From assembly GCA_016786565.1 (NCBI GenBank), contig JAEUVY010000031.1, forward strand, positions 62,001 through 126,000: DNA of 64,000 bases. The letters are read 5' to 3'. This document shows, one piece after another, positions 1 to 9,455 of this stretch. Both the position numbers and the translations under genes were made by a program. The notes under the pieces were generated by a model. That model searched no databases. It was not told the DNA's origin and saw only the letters and a list, made by a program, of their open reading frames with translations. Position 1 is the first letter of the stretch; each line of letters starts with the position of its first letter. Source of the stretch: Flavipsychrobacter sp. (lineage in GTDB: Bacteria > Bacteroidota > Bacteroidia > Chitinophagales > Chitinophagaceae).

Positions 1-2
1 TT

Positions 3-998
3 GGTGATGGTGTTTTAGGTTTCGCCGGCGATGGCGGTCCTGCCACACTCGCCCGGCTGAATCGACCGCAAGGTTTAGCGGTCGATTCAGTCGGAAATCT
101 TTACATCGGCGATGCCTCTAACGGCCGCCTGCGAAAGGTAAGTTTAGGCAATGGTCAACCTGCATTTTCAGGTGGCAAGAAACAGTACCTCACAGTGTGC
201 GAAAATTCCACCGGCTATTCGTTGGATACCATTCTTTCCGCCTCAGACGTCGACGCTGGTCAAACATTAACCTGGCAATTATCCATTGCTCCTGCACACG
301 GCACGGCAACTGTATCTTATTCCGCTACATCTACCGGCGCAACACTGATGCCCACAGGTCATTTGTACACACCCGCTCCCGGATATTCCGGCACAGATAC
401 TTTTACGGTTCGCATTGACGACGGTATCACCGCAAACAAGACCACCTTATACGTTACGGTTACACCGTTCCATTCGGGTACCATCATCGGTGCCGATTCT
501 GTTTGCGTCACCGATACTGTCTATCTTTCAAACAGCACACCGGGTGGTGTCTGGAGTAGCAGTGCCTCTGGTGTCGCAACTATCAATTCGTCGGGAAGGG
601 TAGTAGGCATAGCCGCGGGTACTTGTCAGCTTTCTTACACCATCTCCAATTCGTGTGGTGCCGTCTCTTCGGTTCATCCATTGGTGGTTCGTCCGTGGTC
701 GTCCTCCTGCCTGCCTGTATCGGTTGTTGCCATCAATACCGGCACTGATGGTATTCGGGTTTTCCCCAATCCAGCTGCGCATCAAATGGTGGTAGAGGTC
801 TCTTCGCCCGTAACCGAAGAAATATTGCTGCATGTATTTGATGGCACAGGCAGGTTGTTGTTGGCAAAAACCGCTTATACCAATGGTAAGATAGACATGG
901 ATGAAAAATGGGTAAGTTCTCTCTCAGTTGGTGTTTATTACATCAGGGCAGTAGCGCCACATCAGGCATGGGGCAGTCGTTTCCTTATTGCACGTTAG
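3..998 (+). CDS. Secreted NHL-repeat / Ig-like protein with T9SS type A tag (5' end outside window)
   Basis: The reading frame is already open at base 3, so the start lies upstream of the window. The first ~50 residues are the end of an NHL propeller (a GFAGDGGPATLARL stretch, then DSVGNLYIGDASNGRLRKV). Next comes a cadherin/Ig-like module of about 90 residues with a GYSGTDTFTVRIDDG motif, then a bacterial Ig-like (Big_2) module (GVWSSSASGVATINSSG, then VVGIAAGTCQL). The last ~75 residues are a T9SS type A sorting domain starting at RVFPNPAAHQMVVEV. In this phylum such proteins are secreted through T9SS and are cleaved or anchored at the surface. Related NHL proteins follow at 3609, 5027 and 10562. 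The ligand or substrate cannot be read from the sequence. Architecture is certain; cellular role is unknown. Confidence 0.85.
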   Translation, partial: GDGVLGFAGDGGPATLARLNRPQGLAVDSVGNLYIGDASNGRLRKVSLGNGQPAFSGGKKQYLTVCENSTGYSLDTILSASDVDAGQTLTWQLSIAPAHGTATVSYSATSTGATLMPTGHLYTPAPGYSGTDTFTVRIDDGITANKTTLYVTVTPFHSGTIIGADSVCVTDTVYLSNSTPGGVWSSSASGVATINSSGRVVGIAAGTCQLSYTISNSCGAVSSVHPLVVRPWSSSCLPVSVVAINTGTDGIRVFPNPAAHQMVVEVSSPVTEEILLHVFDGTGRLLLAKTAYTNGKIDMDEKWVSSLSVGVYYIRAVAPHQAWGSRFLIAR

Positions 999-1143
999 TT
1001 TTGACAACGACTGTTTTTCGTTCCGCTCCTGTTTGTTGCAGGTGAGGTGATCAGTCAGGAAACGTTGACCCAAAATGAACGTTTTCTTTTGTGCCCTTTG
1101 TGTCGCCTCTTGGCGTGCTTAGTGGTTAGATCATTTTTCCCGC

Positions 1144-3342
1144 TTAAACCACCAGCAGCCCCGCTTTATATAGGGTATTCATTGGCTTGTTCTCCCAGAA
1201 GAGTTCAAAGTCTTCCAGTCCCGCGGCTTCGTAGTTGTCTTTTACATCTTGCAGCGTCAGCAGCTTTGTATTGGTAGGTGTCAGCTTGGGTAGCATATCT
1301 GCCAGCCACAGGCCCTGCTCTTTGTTCAGTTTCACTACGGTAGTGTAGCGGCGGCTGTGTAGTGTCAACGAACATACCTCCCACACCTCACCCTTCGCCG
1401 ATCTGGTCGATATTTCTGCAACCGGATCACTTCCCAGCCACACCACACGCGCCGTCATCTTTGGTGCATTGTACTCTTCGTTGTTCAGTATCTTCTTTAT
1501 GTAGTCGGGGGCTATTGTAGTTTTCGGCGTCTTAAACTCAAACCACTTGTGCAACGGAAAGTCAAGACACGCACCATGCATATAGTTATGGAGCGACTTC
1601 TTCAACCCGTCAGAGAATAGTTCATGTTCTGCCCCCGTCGGGTCACTATGCACCACATCATTATTGGCAAAAGTACCGTTCGTGCCGCTTTCAATTTTTA
1701 CTTTGTATTTGTTCGGATTTAGGCCCACCGGGCTGTGCGCGGTCATGGCAAATTGATGCCAGAATGCCGACTGCAGAATACCCATGGCAAACATCTGCCG
1801 CACCATTTCCAGCGAGTCTATAGTTTCCTGTGCTGTTTGGGTCGGGAAGCCATACATAAGGTAGGCATGTACCATTATGCCCGCTTCTGTAAAGTTGCGG
1901 TTCACGGCCGCTACTTGCGCCACAGTGATTCCTTTGTCTATCAGTTGCAGCAATCTGTCAGATGCTACTTCAAGCCCACCCGAGACCGCAATACAGCCCG
2001 ATGCCTTCAGCAAATGGCACAGGTCGCGTGTAAAACTCTTTTCAAACCGTATGTTTGTCCACCAGCTTATGGTCAGTTTCCGCCTTATTATTTCAAGCGC
2101 CACCGATCGCATCAGTGCGGGTGGCGCGGCTTCGTCCACAAAGTGAAATCCTGTTTCGCCCGTCTGTTTTATGATCGCTTCTATACGGTCACATATCACC
2201 GATGCCGTCAGCGGTTCATATCGTTGAATGTAGTCCAGCGATGTATCGCAGAAGGTACACTTGCCCCAGTAGCAGCCGTGCGCCATGGTTAGCTTGTTCC
2301 ACCGCCCGTCGCTCCACAGGCTGTGCATCGGGTTCGTCACCTCTATCGCCGATATGTATTTGCGTATCGGCAGATCGCTGTAGTCCGGTGTGCCCACCTG
2401 CCCCTGTTTATAGTCAGTGCACGCTTTGTTGTCCATAAAGGTCACCACGCCCTCTTCCAGCACAAATGTGCGCTTCAACTCCTGCCGGGTTATTTTTCCT
2501 TCAGAGTAGGCAACTATCTGTTCCACCGGACTTTCGCCATCATCCAGTGTTATCATGTCAAAAAACTCAAATACCCTTGGGTCCGATAACGAGCGCAGTT
2601 CTGTGTTGGCAAATCCGCCACCCATCACCACTTTCACATCCGGCATGTTTGCCTGTATCCACTGTCCGCACCTGAATGCCGCATAAAGGTTGCCCGGAAA
2701 AGGTACCGAAAGTGCCACAATGGTAGGGGAGTGTTGCTCCATGTATCTGGCAAGCTCTGCAATGAGTAGTTGGTCTATGTAGGTAAATGGCTGTTGCAAG
2801 TGTTCATACAGCTCGTCAAATGTGTTGGCACTCCGCCCCAGTCGCTCTGCGTACCTGCTGAAACCGAAATGAGGGTCTACACATTCTTTTATCAGGTCCG
2901 ATATGTCTTCCAGATAAAGGGTGGCAAGGTGTTTTGCCTGGTCCTGGGTTCCCATCGTTCCGAAAGCATGGTGAAGGTCCTCCGCCTGATTGAATCTCAT
3001 TGCTTCCGGCAGGTACCCGCGCTTGGCTATCAATGGTGCCAGCGTAGGGTTATTACCTTGAAGAAAAGAAATTACATGTTCAATTGTTTGTATGTATTGG
3101 TCCTTTAAGCTCGCTATCCTTTTTAAGTTGGCTGACAACTCTGCGTTCGTCTGCTCTACTTTCGAAAACAGGTCCCTGAAACCTTTTTCTGAAAATAGTT
3201 TTAATATGACATCTATCCCCAGGTCGGCCTGAACCGATGCGATACCCTTGGTATTAAGAAAACCCTTCAGGTAGGCAGTTGCCGGATAAGGGGTATTCAG
3301 TTGCGTAAACGGGGGCGTTGCCAGAAATACTTTTGCTGCCAA
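1144..3342 (-). CDS. B12-binding-domain type radical SAM protein with CX4CX2C motif
   Basis: A 732-residue protein. The N-terminal ~330 residues resemble the cobalamin-binding Rossmann part of B12-dependent radical SAM enzymes (ATPPFTQLNTPYPA at the start, VVMGGGFAN near residue 245). A radical SAM core follows (the GFHFVDEAAPP and GLEVASDRLLQLIDKG regions). The iron-sulfur motif reads GCYWGKCTFC, with cysteines at about 357, 362 and 365. That is CX4CX2C, not the canonical CX3CX2C. No DxHxxG cobalamin motif is obvious, so true B12 use is uncertain. Translation appears to begin at a TTG (3340-3342), because the conserved KVFLATPP strand begins four codons later and no ATG precedes it. An exact TAnnTTTG box lies 14 nt upstream. 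Substrate unknown; methylation or ring chemistry on a secondary metabolite or lipid would be usual for the family. Confidence 0.8.
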   Translation of the reverse strand: MAAKVFLATPPFTQLNTPYPATAYLKGFLNTKGIASVQADLGIDVILKLFSEKGFRDLFSKVEQTNAELSANLKRIASLKDQYIQTIEHVISFLQGNNPTLAPLIAKRGYLPEAMRFNQAEDLHHAFGTMGTQDQAKHLATLYLEDISDLIKECVDPHFGFSRYAERLGRSANTFDELYEHLQQPFTYIDQLLIAELARYMEQHSPTIVALSVPFPGNLYAAFRCGQWIQANMPDVKVVMGGGFANTELRSLSDPRVFEFFDMITLDDGESPVEQIVAYSEGKITRQELKRTFVLEEGVVTFMDNKACTDYKQGQVGTPDYSDLPIRKYISAIEVTNPMHSLWSDGRWNKLTMAHGCYWGKCTFCDTSLDYIQRYEPLTASVICDRIEAIIKQTGETGFHFVDEAAPPALMRSVALEIIRRKLTISWWTNIRFEKSFTRDLCHLLKASGCIAVSGGLEVASDRLLQLIDKGITVAQVAAVNRNFTEAGIMVHAYLMYGFPTQTAQETIDSLEMVRQMFAMGILQSAFWHQFAMTAHSPVGLNPNKYKVKIESGTNGTFANNDVVHSDPTGAEHELFSDGLKKSLHNYMHGACLDFPLHKWFEFKTPKTTIAPDYIKKILNNEEYNAPKMTARVVWLGSDPVAEISTRSAKGEVWEVCSLTLHSRRYTTVVKLNKEQGLWLADMLPKLTPTNTKLLTLQDVKDNYEAAGLEDFELFWENKPMNTLYKAGLLVV

Positions 3343-3356
3343 AGGTCAGTTTTACG

Positions 3357-3364
3357 CAAATGTA
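3357..3364 (-). promoter_or_regulatory. Bacteroidota -7 promoter box (TACATTTG) for the radical SAM gene
   Basis: On the minus strand TACATTTG matches the phylum consensus TAnnTTTG exactly and ends 14 nt before the TTG start. I do not see a -33 TTTG at the standard 19-nt spacing. Confidence 0.45.
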
Positions 3365-3608
3365 CCTCAATTCTCAAATGGTAGCAGTAGTCAACGTAGT
3401 TGACATGGTTTCATATGTTCGGTCATTTAAGGCGGTGGAATCATTAATTATATGATAACAAAATAAGTGGGCTATCATGAAATGCCGATACTAAGCGGAT
3501 CGAAGATTAGTTTAGCGGATGCTAACCCGCCTCATCTTGATCTTTGAAATATTTGAAGGGTTTTAAAATCAAAAATTATACGTTATCTTAGTGCCAAATT
3601 TTCCGACT

Positions 3609-4949
3609 ATGAAAAGCAAGAAATACCTTCTATCGGGGGTGTTTTCCCTGGTGGTTTTTGCCGCCGGTGCGCAAAACATTTCTACGAAGGTGGGCACCGG
3701 AGCCGCGGCCTATCTCGGCGATGGTGGTCAGGCAACAGCTGCGTCGATACATGGCCCGGCTGGTCTTTTGACCGATGGGACCAATAATCTTTATATAGCA
3801 GACCAGTATAATAACTGTATCCGCAAGGTCGATCCATTGGGTGTCATATCCACATTTGCAGGCAACGACACTGCAGGATATAGTGGAGACGGAGGTCCGG
3901 CAACTGCCGCCCGTTTCAATCAGCCAACTGCAATTGCACGCGATAAAAATGGTAATTATTATATAGCAGACAAAGACAATAACCGCATCCGTAAGATAAC
4001 CGCCGCCGGCATCGTATCTACCATTGCCGGTAACGGTACCGCAGGTTTCGGCGGCGACAATGATACTGCCATCTATGCCAAACTCAATCACCCCACTGGT
4101 GTGGCTGTAGATAGTGCCGGTAACGTGTTTATTGCCGATCAGATGAACAATCGCATCCGCATGGTTTCCGCTGCGGGTATCATCAGTACTGTCGTTGGCA
4201 ATGGAGTTGCAACTTTCAATTCAGATCTCCAGCCTTTCCCGTCTATGGTGGCCATCAACAAGCCCTATAGCGTGGCTGTTTCTCCTTCCAACGAAGTCTA
4301 TTTCGCCGATACCTACAACAATATCATCCGCAAATACGACAGAGCAAATAACAAGGTAGTTACAGTAAAGGGCAGAAATGCGTTGTTGCTTTCTTTGGGA
4401 GAAGGCACATTGTCACTGAATAAACCAACCTGTATCACTTTCGATAATTTCGGCAATATGTACATTGCCGACGAGGGGAATCTGATAGTTAAGAAGCTGG
4501 ATTCAGCCCGTATCTATAAGATTGTCGCAGGTTCTGGAACTTTCGGCTTCTCCGGCGATGGAGGTGCGGCTTTGTCCGCAAAATTATCAGCCGCACGTGG
4601 CCTTGCTGCCGATGGTGCCGGCAATGTTTTTATTTCCGATTTCCACAACGAGCGCGTGCGTTACTACAATGCACCTGTCGATGTAAAGGCAACTGTTAGC
4701 ACATCAGATGCTTTCTCGGTTTACCCTAATCCGGCAAATAATGGCAGGTTCACAGTAAATGTCAACCTGCAGCAGCCATCGCGTATGGTGTTGAATATCA
4801 CAGATTTATCAGGAAAATTGATTTTCAGCAGGCAAACAGAAACAAATTCACCGGTGGACGTTCAGTTAAAGCAACCATCAGGTATTTATCTGCTGCAGGT
4901 AATAACCGATGATAATTTCTGGACAAGTAAAATTGAAATCAGTAACTAA
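3609..4949 (+). CDS. Secreted NHL-repeat protein with T9SS type A sorting domain
   Basis: The ATG at 3609 is preferred over an in-frame GTG at 3591, because it places a classical signal peptide (MKSKKYLLSGVFSLVVFAAGAQ) at the N-terminus. The mature region consists of about six NHL-type blades of ~55 residues. Each has a GYSGDGGPATAA-like turn, then a DKNGNYYIADKDNNRIRK-like strand and an ISTFAGN-like strand. The last ~75 residues form a T9SS type A domain beginning at FSVYPNPANNGRF. The product should fold as an NHL beta-propeller displayed on the cell surface. It is a tandem paralogue of the gene at 5027 (same length, same layout). NHL propellers usually bind protein or glycan; no enzyme signature is visible. 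A weak box (TATCTTAG, 3584-3591) lies 17 nt before the ATG. Confidence 0.85.
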   Translation: MKSKKYLLSGVFSLVVFAAGAQNISTKVGTGAAAYLGDGGQATAASIHGPAGLLTDGTNNLYIADQYNNCIRKVDPLGVISTFAGNDTAGYSGDGGPATAARFNQPTAIARDKNGNYYIADKDNNRIRKITAAGIVSTIAGNGTAGFGGDNDTAIYAKLNHPTGVAVDSAGNVFIADQMNNRIRMVSAAGIISTVVGNGVATFNSDLQPFPSMVAINKPYSVAVSPSNEVYFADTYNNIIRKYDRANNKVVTVKGRNALLLSLGEGTLSLNKPTCITFDNFGNMYIADEGNLIVKKLDSARIYKIVAGSGTFGFSGDGGAALSAKLSAARGLAADGAGNVFISDFHNERVRYYNAPVDVKATVSTSDAFSVYPNPANNGRFTVNVNLQQPSRMVLNITDLSGKLIFSRQTETNSPVDVQLKQPSGIYLLQVITDDNFWTSKIEISN

Positions 4950-4951
4950 CA

Positions 4952-4959
4952 TAACTTTG
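4952..4959 (+). promoter_or_regulatory. -7 promoter box (TAACTTTG) upstream of the second NHL gene
   Basis: TAACTTTG is an exact TAnnTTTG match in the 77-nt gap between the tandem NHL genes, 67 nt before the ATG at 5027. A TTG occurs upstream at a shorter spacing (16 nt). It suggests that the second gene has its own promoter. Confidence 0.4.
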
Positions 4960-5026
4960 TAGCGTTTCCCTATGGGAATAGTGCGACAGGTAAGATCACC
5001 AAGAGTAGTTTAAAATAATAATATAC

Positions 5027-6385
5027 ATGAGCAATATCAATACTCGCCGTAACAGGTTTTTTAGCGCGGTTCTCGCAGTTGTGGCATTTTCGTCGTTCGG
5101 TGCGAACGCACAGATCATCACCACTATTGCAGGCAACGGAAAGTTGGGCGCAACCGGCGACGACGACTATGCTGCTTATTCAACTGTAAATATCACAGGT
5201 GGACTGAAGCATGATAACAAAGGGAATCTTTTCATTTCAGATCAGTACAACAATAAAGTACGGAAGATCGATTCGCGTGGTGTGATCAGCACCCTGGCCG
5301 GCTTTGGATCTGCCGGTATGTCTGGCGATGGTGGTCCTGCCGTAAAGGCGAAGGTGAGTGCGCCAATGGGCCTCGCCATCGATAAGGTCGGTAACCTTTA
5401 TTTCGCCGATTCCAAAAACAACAGGATCCGTAAAATTGATACTGCCGGTAATATTTCTACCGTTGCAGGTAATGGAATGGCAGGTTTCGCCGGCGATGAT
5501 TCAGCGGCCACTTTGGCTCGTTTGAACCTCCCTAAAGGTTTGGCGTTCGATAGCAAAGGAAACATGTTCATTGCTGATTGCAATAACCATAAGATCCGTA
5601 AAGTGGACACAAAAGGCATCATCACAACTGTTGCCGGTGCCGATACCACTTTCCATTTCTACTATGGCGATGGTATTAAAGCTATTGACGCATACCTGTA
5701 CCAGCCATCAGACGTTATCGTTCTCAGCAACGACGAAGTAGTCTTTACTGATGCTGCCAACAACGTGATCCGTAAGATCGATACTGCCGGTATCATTACT
5801 ACTATCGCAGGCTCTGGCAACAATGCTGGCTATGGTGGCGATAACGGACCTGCAAAAACGTCTCAGTTGAATTACCCGGCATCCCTTGCGCTCGATCGTA
5901 GTGGCAATATCTACTTCGCCGATTATTTCAACAACCGCGTTCGCAAGATCGGTACCGATGGTAAGATCAACACAATTGCCGGTGACGGCACTGCCGATAG
6001 GTCTCACATCGGCGATGGTGGCCTGGCTGTCGATGCTTGTGTTACACGCCCTACTTGTGTTGCTGTTGATTCTTCCGGTAATCTCTTCATCGGTGAAAAA
6101 GCAAACAGGATCCGTTATGTGTATCTCTCTGAACCTTTCGAAACTGATACACTGACAATTTTCCCTAATCCATGCACCAGCAATACCAATGTATTCATGG
6201 CTTCAATTCACGAGGAAATGGCAAACATCTTCGTTTACGACATGACGGGCCGCTTGGTTAAACAGGCTGTTGGTCCAACCAATAAATACATCAACATCTC
6301 CTTCGATATTCCTGGTTTGTACACGATCTATGCAGTATCAAAACGTGCAGTTTGGACAGGCCGTCTGAACCGCCTCCCGCAATAA
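5027..6385 (+). CDS. Secreted NHL-repeat protein with T9SS type A sorting domain (tandem paralogue)
   Basis: A 452-residue protein starting with a signal peptide (MSNINTRRNRFFSAVLAVVAFSSFGANAQ). It carries repeated NHL blades, for example GVISTLAGFGSAGMSGDGGPA followed by GNLYFADSKNNRIRKID. The C-terminus is a type A sorting domain beginning near TLTIFPNPC and ending TIYAVSKRAVWTGRLNRL. It has the same length and organisation as the gene at 3609, so the pair arose by tandem duplication. The repeats are regular enough that unequal recombination within the gene is possible. The expected location is the outer surface after T9SS export. Function beyond a binding propeller cannot be assigned. A strong hairpin terminator follows the stop. 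Confidence 0.85.
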   Translation: MSNINTRRNRFFSAVLAVVAFSSFGANAQIITTIAGNGKLGATGDDDYAAYSTVNITGGLKHDNKGNLFISDQYNNKVRKIDSRGVISTLAGFGSAGMSGDGGPAVKAKVSAPMGLAIDKVGNLYFADSKNNRIRKIDTAGNISTVAGNGMAGFAGDDSAATLARLNLPKGLAFDSKGNMFIADCNNHKIRKVDTKGIITTVAGADTTFHFYYGDGIKAIDAYLYQPSDVIVLSNDEVVFTDAANNVIRKIDTAGIITTIAGSGNNAGYGGDNGPAKTSQLNYPASLALDRSGNIYFADYFNNRVRKIGTDGKINTIAGDGTADRSHIGDGGLAVDACVTRPTCVAVDSSGNLFIGEKANRIRYVYLSEPFETDTLTIFPNPCTSNTNVFMASIHEEMANIFVYDMTGRLVKQAVGPTNKYINISFDIPGLYTIYAVSKRAVWTGRLNRLPQ

Positions 6386-6409
6386 TCGATACAAGAAAGA
6401 TAATAAAGC

Positions 6410-6437
6410 AAAAGGCTTGCCGCGTGGCAAGCCTTTT
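6410..6437. terminator. Bidirectional intrinsic terminator
   Basis: An AAAAGGCTTGCC arm, a GCGT loop and a GGCAAGCCTTTT arm form a perfect 12-bp stem flanked by A and T tracts. It sits between two convergent genes (stops at 6385 and 6439) and can serve both. Confidence 0.85.
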
Positions 6438-6438
6438 G

Positions 6439-6699
6439 TTATTTGTTCTGAAGTGATGCTACAAGGTCAATGTATTGTTGCATGGCGTCTTCCTTCTTTA
6501 TGCCACTCAATCCCGACCATGCGTCATACTTGGCGCGGGCCACAAAATCGAACGGATTGGATGGAACGGGTTCATCATTGTCGCCCTCCGTTGCCTGCTT
6601 GTATAAACTGTATAATTTGAGCAGCGTATCGTTATCAGGGCGGGAAGTGAGCAACTTACTGTTCTTCGTTGCTTCTTCAAATTGTTCTGCGAGGTTCAT
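6439..6699 (-). CDS. Acyl-CoA-binding protein
   Basis: An 86-residue, single-domain acyl-CoA-binding protein of the usual ACBP size. It shows the family signatures LLKLYSLYKQATEGDND (helix 2, with the Tyr and Lys that contact the CoA adenine and phosphate), AKYDAWSGLSG (helix 3) and EDAMQQYIDLV (helix 4). It should bind medium- and long-chain acyl-CoA in the cytosol and buffer or deliver them. It lies 12 nt downstream of the DUF1684 gene and probably shares a transcript with it and lysS. ACBP is common in eukaryotes and sporadic in bacteria, including Bacteroidota. Confidence 0.92.
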   Translation of the reverse strand: MNLAEQFEEATKNSKLLTSRPDNDTLLKLYSLYKQATEGDNDEPVPSNPFDFVARAKYDAWSGLSGIKKEDAMQQYIDLVASLQNK

Positions 6700-6711
6700 G
6701 TTGCATCCGGT

Positions 6712-7308
6712 TTAATGAATGAATGTTTTTTCTCCAGCCGGTATTTCTGTCTGCAGGCTGTTTTCTGATGGTGGTATCGGGCAATTATAGCCATCGGCAT
6801 AGGCGCAGTAAGGATTGTAGCATTTATTGAAATCAAGTACTATCCTGCCGTTGACGATGTCAGTAATAGAAAGGTCAATGTACCTGCCGCCACCATAGGT
6901 GCTTTCATAGTTTGTCTGATCACGGAATGGTATGAACAGATAGTTCTTGTAGGCAGTGTCCTTTATGAGGTCTATGCCCTGATACGCATGTAACGTATAG
7001 GTCTCACCCTTCAGGCTAAAAGTAAGCGTTGCATACTCTCTGAATGGTTTTTGCTTTCCGCTGCGGGTAGGTATCATAAAGGGCTGGCTGCCGGGTGTCT
7101 CTTTCACTTCTGCCCACACCCTGTATGCCGGGTCTGCCGGGAAGAAGTGAATGTTCTTGGCCTGATGTGGCTTTATGGGCGCACGTTTATCTTCCAGCAG
7201 TTCCTTTACATAATGTTCCCGGTGTTTGGCAATACTATCCCTGTAGCTCTGCGCGGTAGCATGGGTCATACAACCAGCCAATAACGCCATGGTCAAGAGT
7301 TTCTTCAT
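6712..7308 (-). CDS. DUF1684 domain secreted protein
   Basis: About 198 residues. The ATG at 7308 (MKKLLTMALLAGCMTHATAQ) gives a proper signal peptide and is preferred over a GTG three codons upstream. The mature part carries the DUF1684 hallmarks: PFREYATLTFSLKGE, a GGGRYIDL strand, and the C-terminal LDFNKCYNPYCAYADGYNCP with PPSENSL and IPAGEK. Proteins of this family are annotated only as a domain of unknown function. The conserved asparagine/tyrosine/cysteine-rich segment suggests a binding or catalytic surface, but no reaction is established. It lies 23 nt after lysS and 12 nt before the acyl-CoA-binding protein, so co-transcription is likely. Export to the periplasm or outer membrane is predicted. 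Confidence 0.85.
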   Translation of the reverse strand: MKKLLTMALLAGCMTHATAQSYRDSIAKHREHYVKELLEDKRAPIKPHQAKNIHFFPADPAYRVWAEVKETPGSQPFMIPTRSGKQKPFREYATLTFSLKGETYTLHAYQGIDLIKDTAYKNYLFIPFRDQTNYESTYGGGRYIDLSITDIVNGRIVLDFNKCYNPYCAYADGYNCPIPPSENSLQTEIPAGEKTFIH

Positions 7309-7331
7309 GTCAAACACTTTCGGTCAGGTAC

Positions 7332-8879
7332 TTATATGGTTATGTCCTCGTCGTGGGCAGTTGCCTGGGTCTTCTCAGGGCGCATCTGCGGGAAGAACAA
7401 TACATCCTGTATGGACACCTGGCCTGTAAGCAACATGGCAAGGCGCTCTATACCGAAGCCGATGCCCGCTGTTGGCGGCATACCATACTCCAGCGCACGC
7501 AGGAAGTCATAGTCAATGAACATAGCCTCGTCGTCGCCACGCTCCATCAGTTTCACCTGATCCTCAAAACGCTCGCGCTGGTCTATCGGGTCGTTCAGCT
7601 CGCTGTAGGCGTTGGCAATTTCCTTGCCGTTCACTATCAGCTCAAAACGCTCCACAAGGCCCGGCTTGCTGCGGTGCTTCTTCGTCAGCGGGCTCATCTC
7701 TATCGGGTAGTCGGTGATGAAGGTGGGCTGTATGTAATGTGCCTCGCACTTACCACCGAATATCTCATCTATCAGTTTACCCTTACCCATGGTTGGGTCC
7801 ACATCTATTTTCAGTTGTTTGCACACCTCGCGCAGGCCGGCTTCATCCATCTCGCTGATGTCTACGCCTGTGTGCTCCTTGATAGCGTCATAGATACTGA
7901 TGCGCTTGTACGGTGCTTTGAAGTCTATGGTCACGCCATCAACATTGGTGGTGCTGGTGCCGTTGGCTGCTATGGCAGTCTGTTCCAGCATCTGCTCCGT
8001 TGTTTCCATCATCCACAGATAGTCCTTGTAGGCTACATAGAATTCAAGGATCGTGAACTCAGGGTTGTGGGTGCGGTCCATACCCTCGTTGCGGAAGTTG
8101 CGGCTGAACTCATATACCCACTCAAAACCACCCACGATCAGGCGTTTCAGGTACAGCTCGTTGGCAATACGCAGGTACAGCGGTATGTCCAGCGCGTTGT
8201 GGTGTGTGATGAACGGCCTTGCTGTGGCTCCACCCGGAATGCTCTGCAGCACAGGGGTGTCTACTTCCAGCGCACCACGCTCGTTGAGGAACGTGCGGAT
8301 GGCGTTCTTCATTTTGGTGATCTTCACAAACGTATCGCGAACGCCCGGGTTCACAATTAGGTCGGCATAGCGCTGACGGTATTTGAACTCCAGATCAGTT
8401 ACAGCGTCAAACTGCTCGCCGTCCTTTTCCTTCACTATCGGCAGCGGGTGCAGGCTCTTGGTGAGCAGTGTGAAGGAAGAAACGTGTATCGAGGTTTCAC
8501 CGGTTTTGGTGGTGAACACATATCCCTTCACACCTATGATGTCACCTATGTCCAGCAGGCGTTTCCACACTGTGTCATACATGGTCTTGTCGTCGCCGGG
8601 GCATATCTCGTCACGCTTCACATATACCTGTATACGGCCTGTAGCGTCCTGCAGTACGGCAAAGTTGGCCTTGCCCATATCGCGCACGCTCATTATGCGG
8701 CCTGCCAGACTTACAGCTTTGAATTGGTCGGCAGTTTGTTCATTGTATTTTTCCTTTATATCGCGGGCTGTATGTGTTATTTCATACAATGGTGCCGGAT
8801 AAGGGTCAATGCCCAATTCTACTAATTCCCGCAGTTTGTCGCGGCGTACCAGTTCCTGTTCGCTGAGTGATGCTTGCAT
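7332..8879 (-). CDS. lysS: Lysine--tRNA ligase, class II
   Basis: A 515-residue class II lysyl-tRNA synthetase of normal length. An N-terminal OB-fold anticodon-binding domain (about residues 55-160, with [22 protein letters not shown]) is followed by the catalytic domain. Motif 2 reads [15 protein letters not shown] and motif 3 reads [13 protein letters not shown]. It charges tRNA-Lys with lysine in the cytosol. The ATG is supported by an exact -7 box (TATTTTTG) whose last base is only 6 nt before it, so the transcript is probably leaderless or nearly so. It is the first gene of a likely lysS, DUF1684, acyl-CoA-binding protein transcription unit. Confidence 0.97.
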   Translation of the reverse strand: MQASLSEQELVRRDKLRELVELGIDPYPAPLYEITHTARDIKEKYNEQTADQFKAVSLAGRIMSVRDMGKANFAVLQDATGRIQVYVKRDEICPGDDKTMYDTVWKRLLDIGDIIGVKGYVFTTKTGETSIHVSSFTLLTKSLHPLPIVKEKDGEQFDAVTDLEFKYRQRYADLIVNPGVRDTFVKITKMKNAIRTFLNERGALEVDTPVLQSIPGGATARPFITHHNALDIPLYLRIANELYLKRLIVGGFEWVYEFSRNFRNEGMDRTHNPEFTILEFYVAYKDYLWMMETTEQMLEQTAIAANGTSTTNVDGVTIDFKAPYKRISIYDAIKEHTGVDISEMDEAGLREVCKQLKIDVDPTMGKGKLIDEIFGGKCEAHYIQPTFITDYPIEMSPLTKKHRSKPGLVERFELIVNGKEIANAYSELNDPIDQRERFEDQVKLMERGDDEAMFIDYDFLRALEYGMPPTAGIGFGIERLAMLLTGQVSIQDVLFFPQMRPEKTQATAHDEDITI

Positions 8880-8884
8880 GGGTG

Positions 8885-8892
8885 CAAAAATA
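8885..8892 (-). promoter_or_regulatory. -7 promoter box (TATTTTTG) of lysS
   Basis: An exact TAnnTTTG match on the minus strand with five bases between it and the ATG. It is one of several genes here with this tight spacing. Confidence 0.5.
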
Positions 8893-8950
8893 GTTGATTG
8901 TGACCGATTTGGGAATTCGGTTTTGTACCCATTTCACATTATTTCATCAC

Positions 8951-9382
8951 TTATAGCGGATTAATCCTGAAACTGCCGTTCACCGCGGTAGAATCGGTGC
9001 AAACGAAGAAGTAAGTGCCCGTCACTACAGGGGTTACCTGCGTGATGTTGAGTGTGCCCCTCACCGCCCGCACCTCTATGCTGGGGGTAGGGGGTAGGTA
9101 GGTTGCAGTGGCGTCGGTGCTGTCCATGTTCAGGACGCCGGGTTTCTCTACATAGCTGCGTATCCATAAACGCAGCGTGGCACCATTACTCATCAATCCT
9201 TCTATACTTACCGGGCCCGATGGTACTGATGCTTCACGCTTGGCTGTCACCATTTTGCCGGATGAATAGAATACAAAATTCCCGATGTGAGCCGATACCT
9301 CCGGATCTATGGGTTTGTCTTTTTTACCGCATGACGCCAAAGAAACAAGGGCTATGGATGTGAGTATGATGTATCTCTTCAT
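8951..9382 (-). CDS. Small putative lipoprotein
   Basis: A 143-residue protein with a lipoprotein signal peptide (MKRYIILTSIALVSLASCGKK; lipobox LASC, lipidated Cys near residue 18). The mature ~120 residues are rich in beta-strand-forming residues and end in VVTGTYFFVCTD, then GSFRINPL. I do not recognise a named domain. The overall pattern resembles the small lipid-anchored beta-sandwich proteins common in Bacteroidota. It stands alone between lysS and the nucleoid-associated protein, about 70 bases from each. Predicted location is the periplasmic leaflet or the outer membrane. Confidence 0.7.
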   Translation of the reverse strand: MKRYIILTSIALVSLASCGKKDKPIDPEVSAHIGNFVFYSSGKMVTAKREASVPSGPVSIEGLMSNGATLRLWIRSYVEKPGVLNMDSTDATATYLPPTPSIEVRAVRGTLNITQVTPVVTGTYFFVCTDSTAVNGSFRINPL

Positions 9383-9455
9383 TGGATATAAGTTTCTGTA
9401 AATTATTGGTGCACGCGCACAGCGAAATTAAACAAACCCTGATACTATCAACGGC

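Noticed and set aside
7353-8360. 335-codon plus-strand frame
   Set aside because: Antisense shadow of lysS; the composition reflects the complement of a conserved synthetase.
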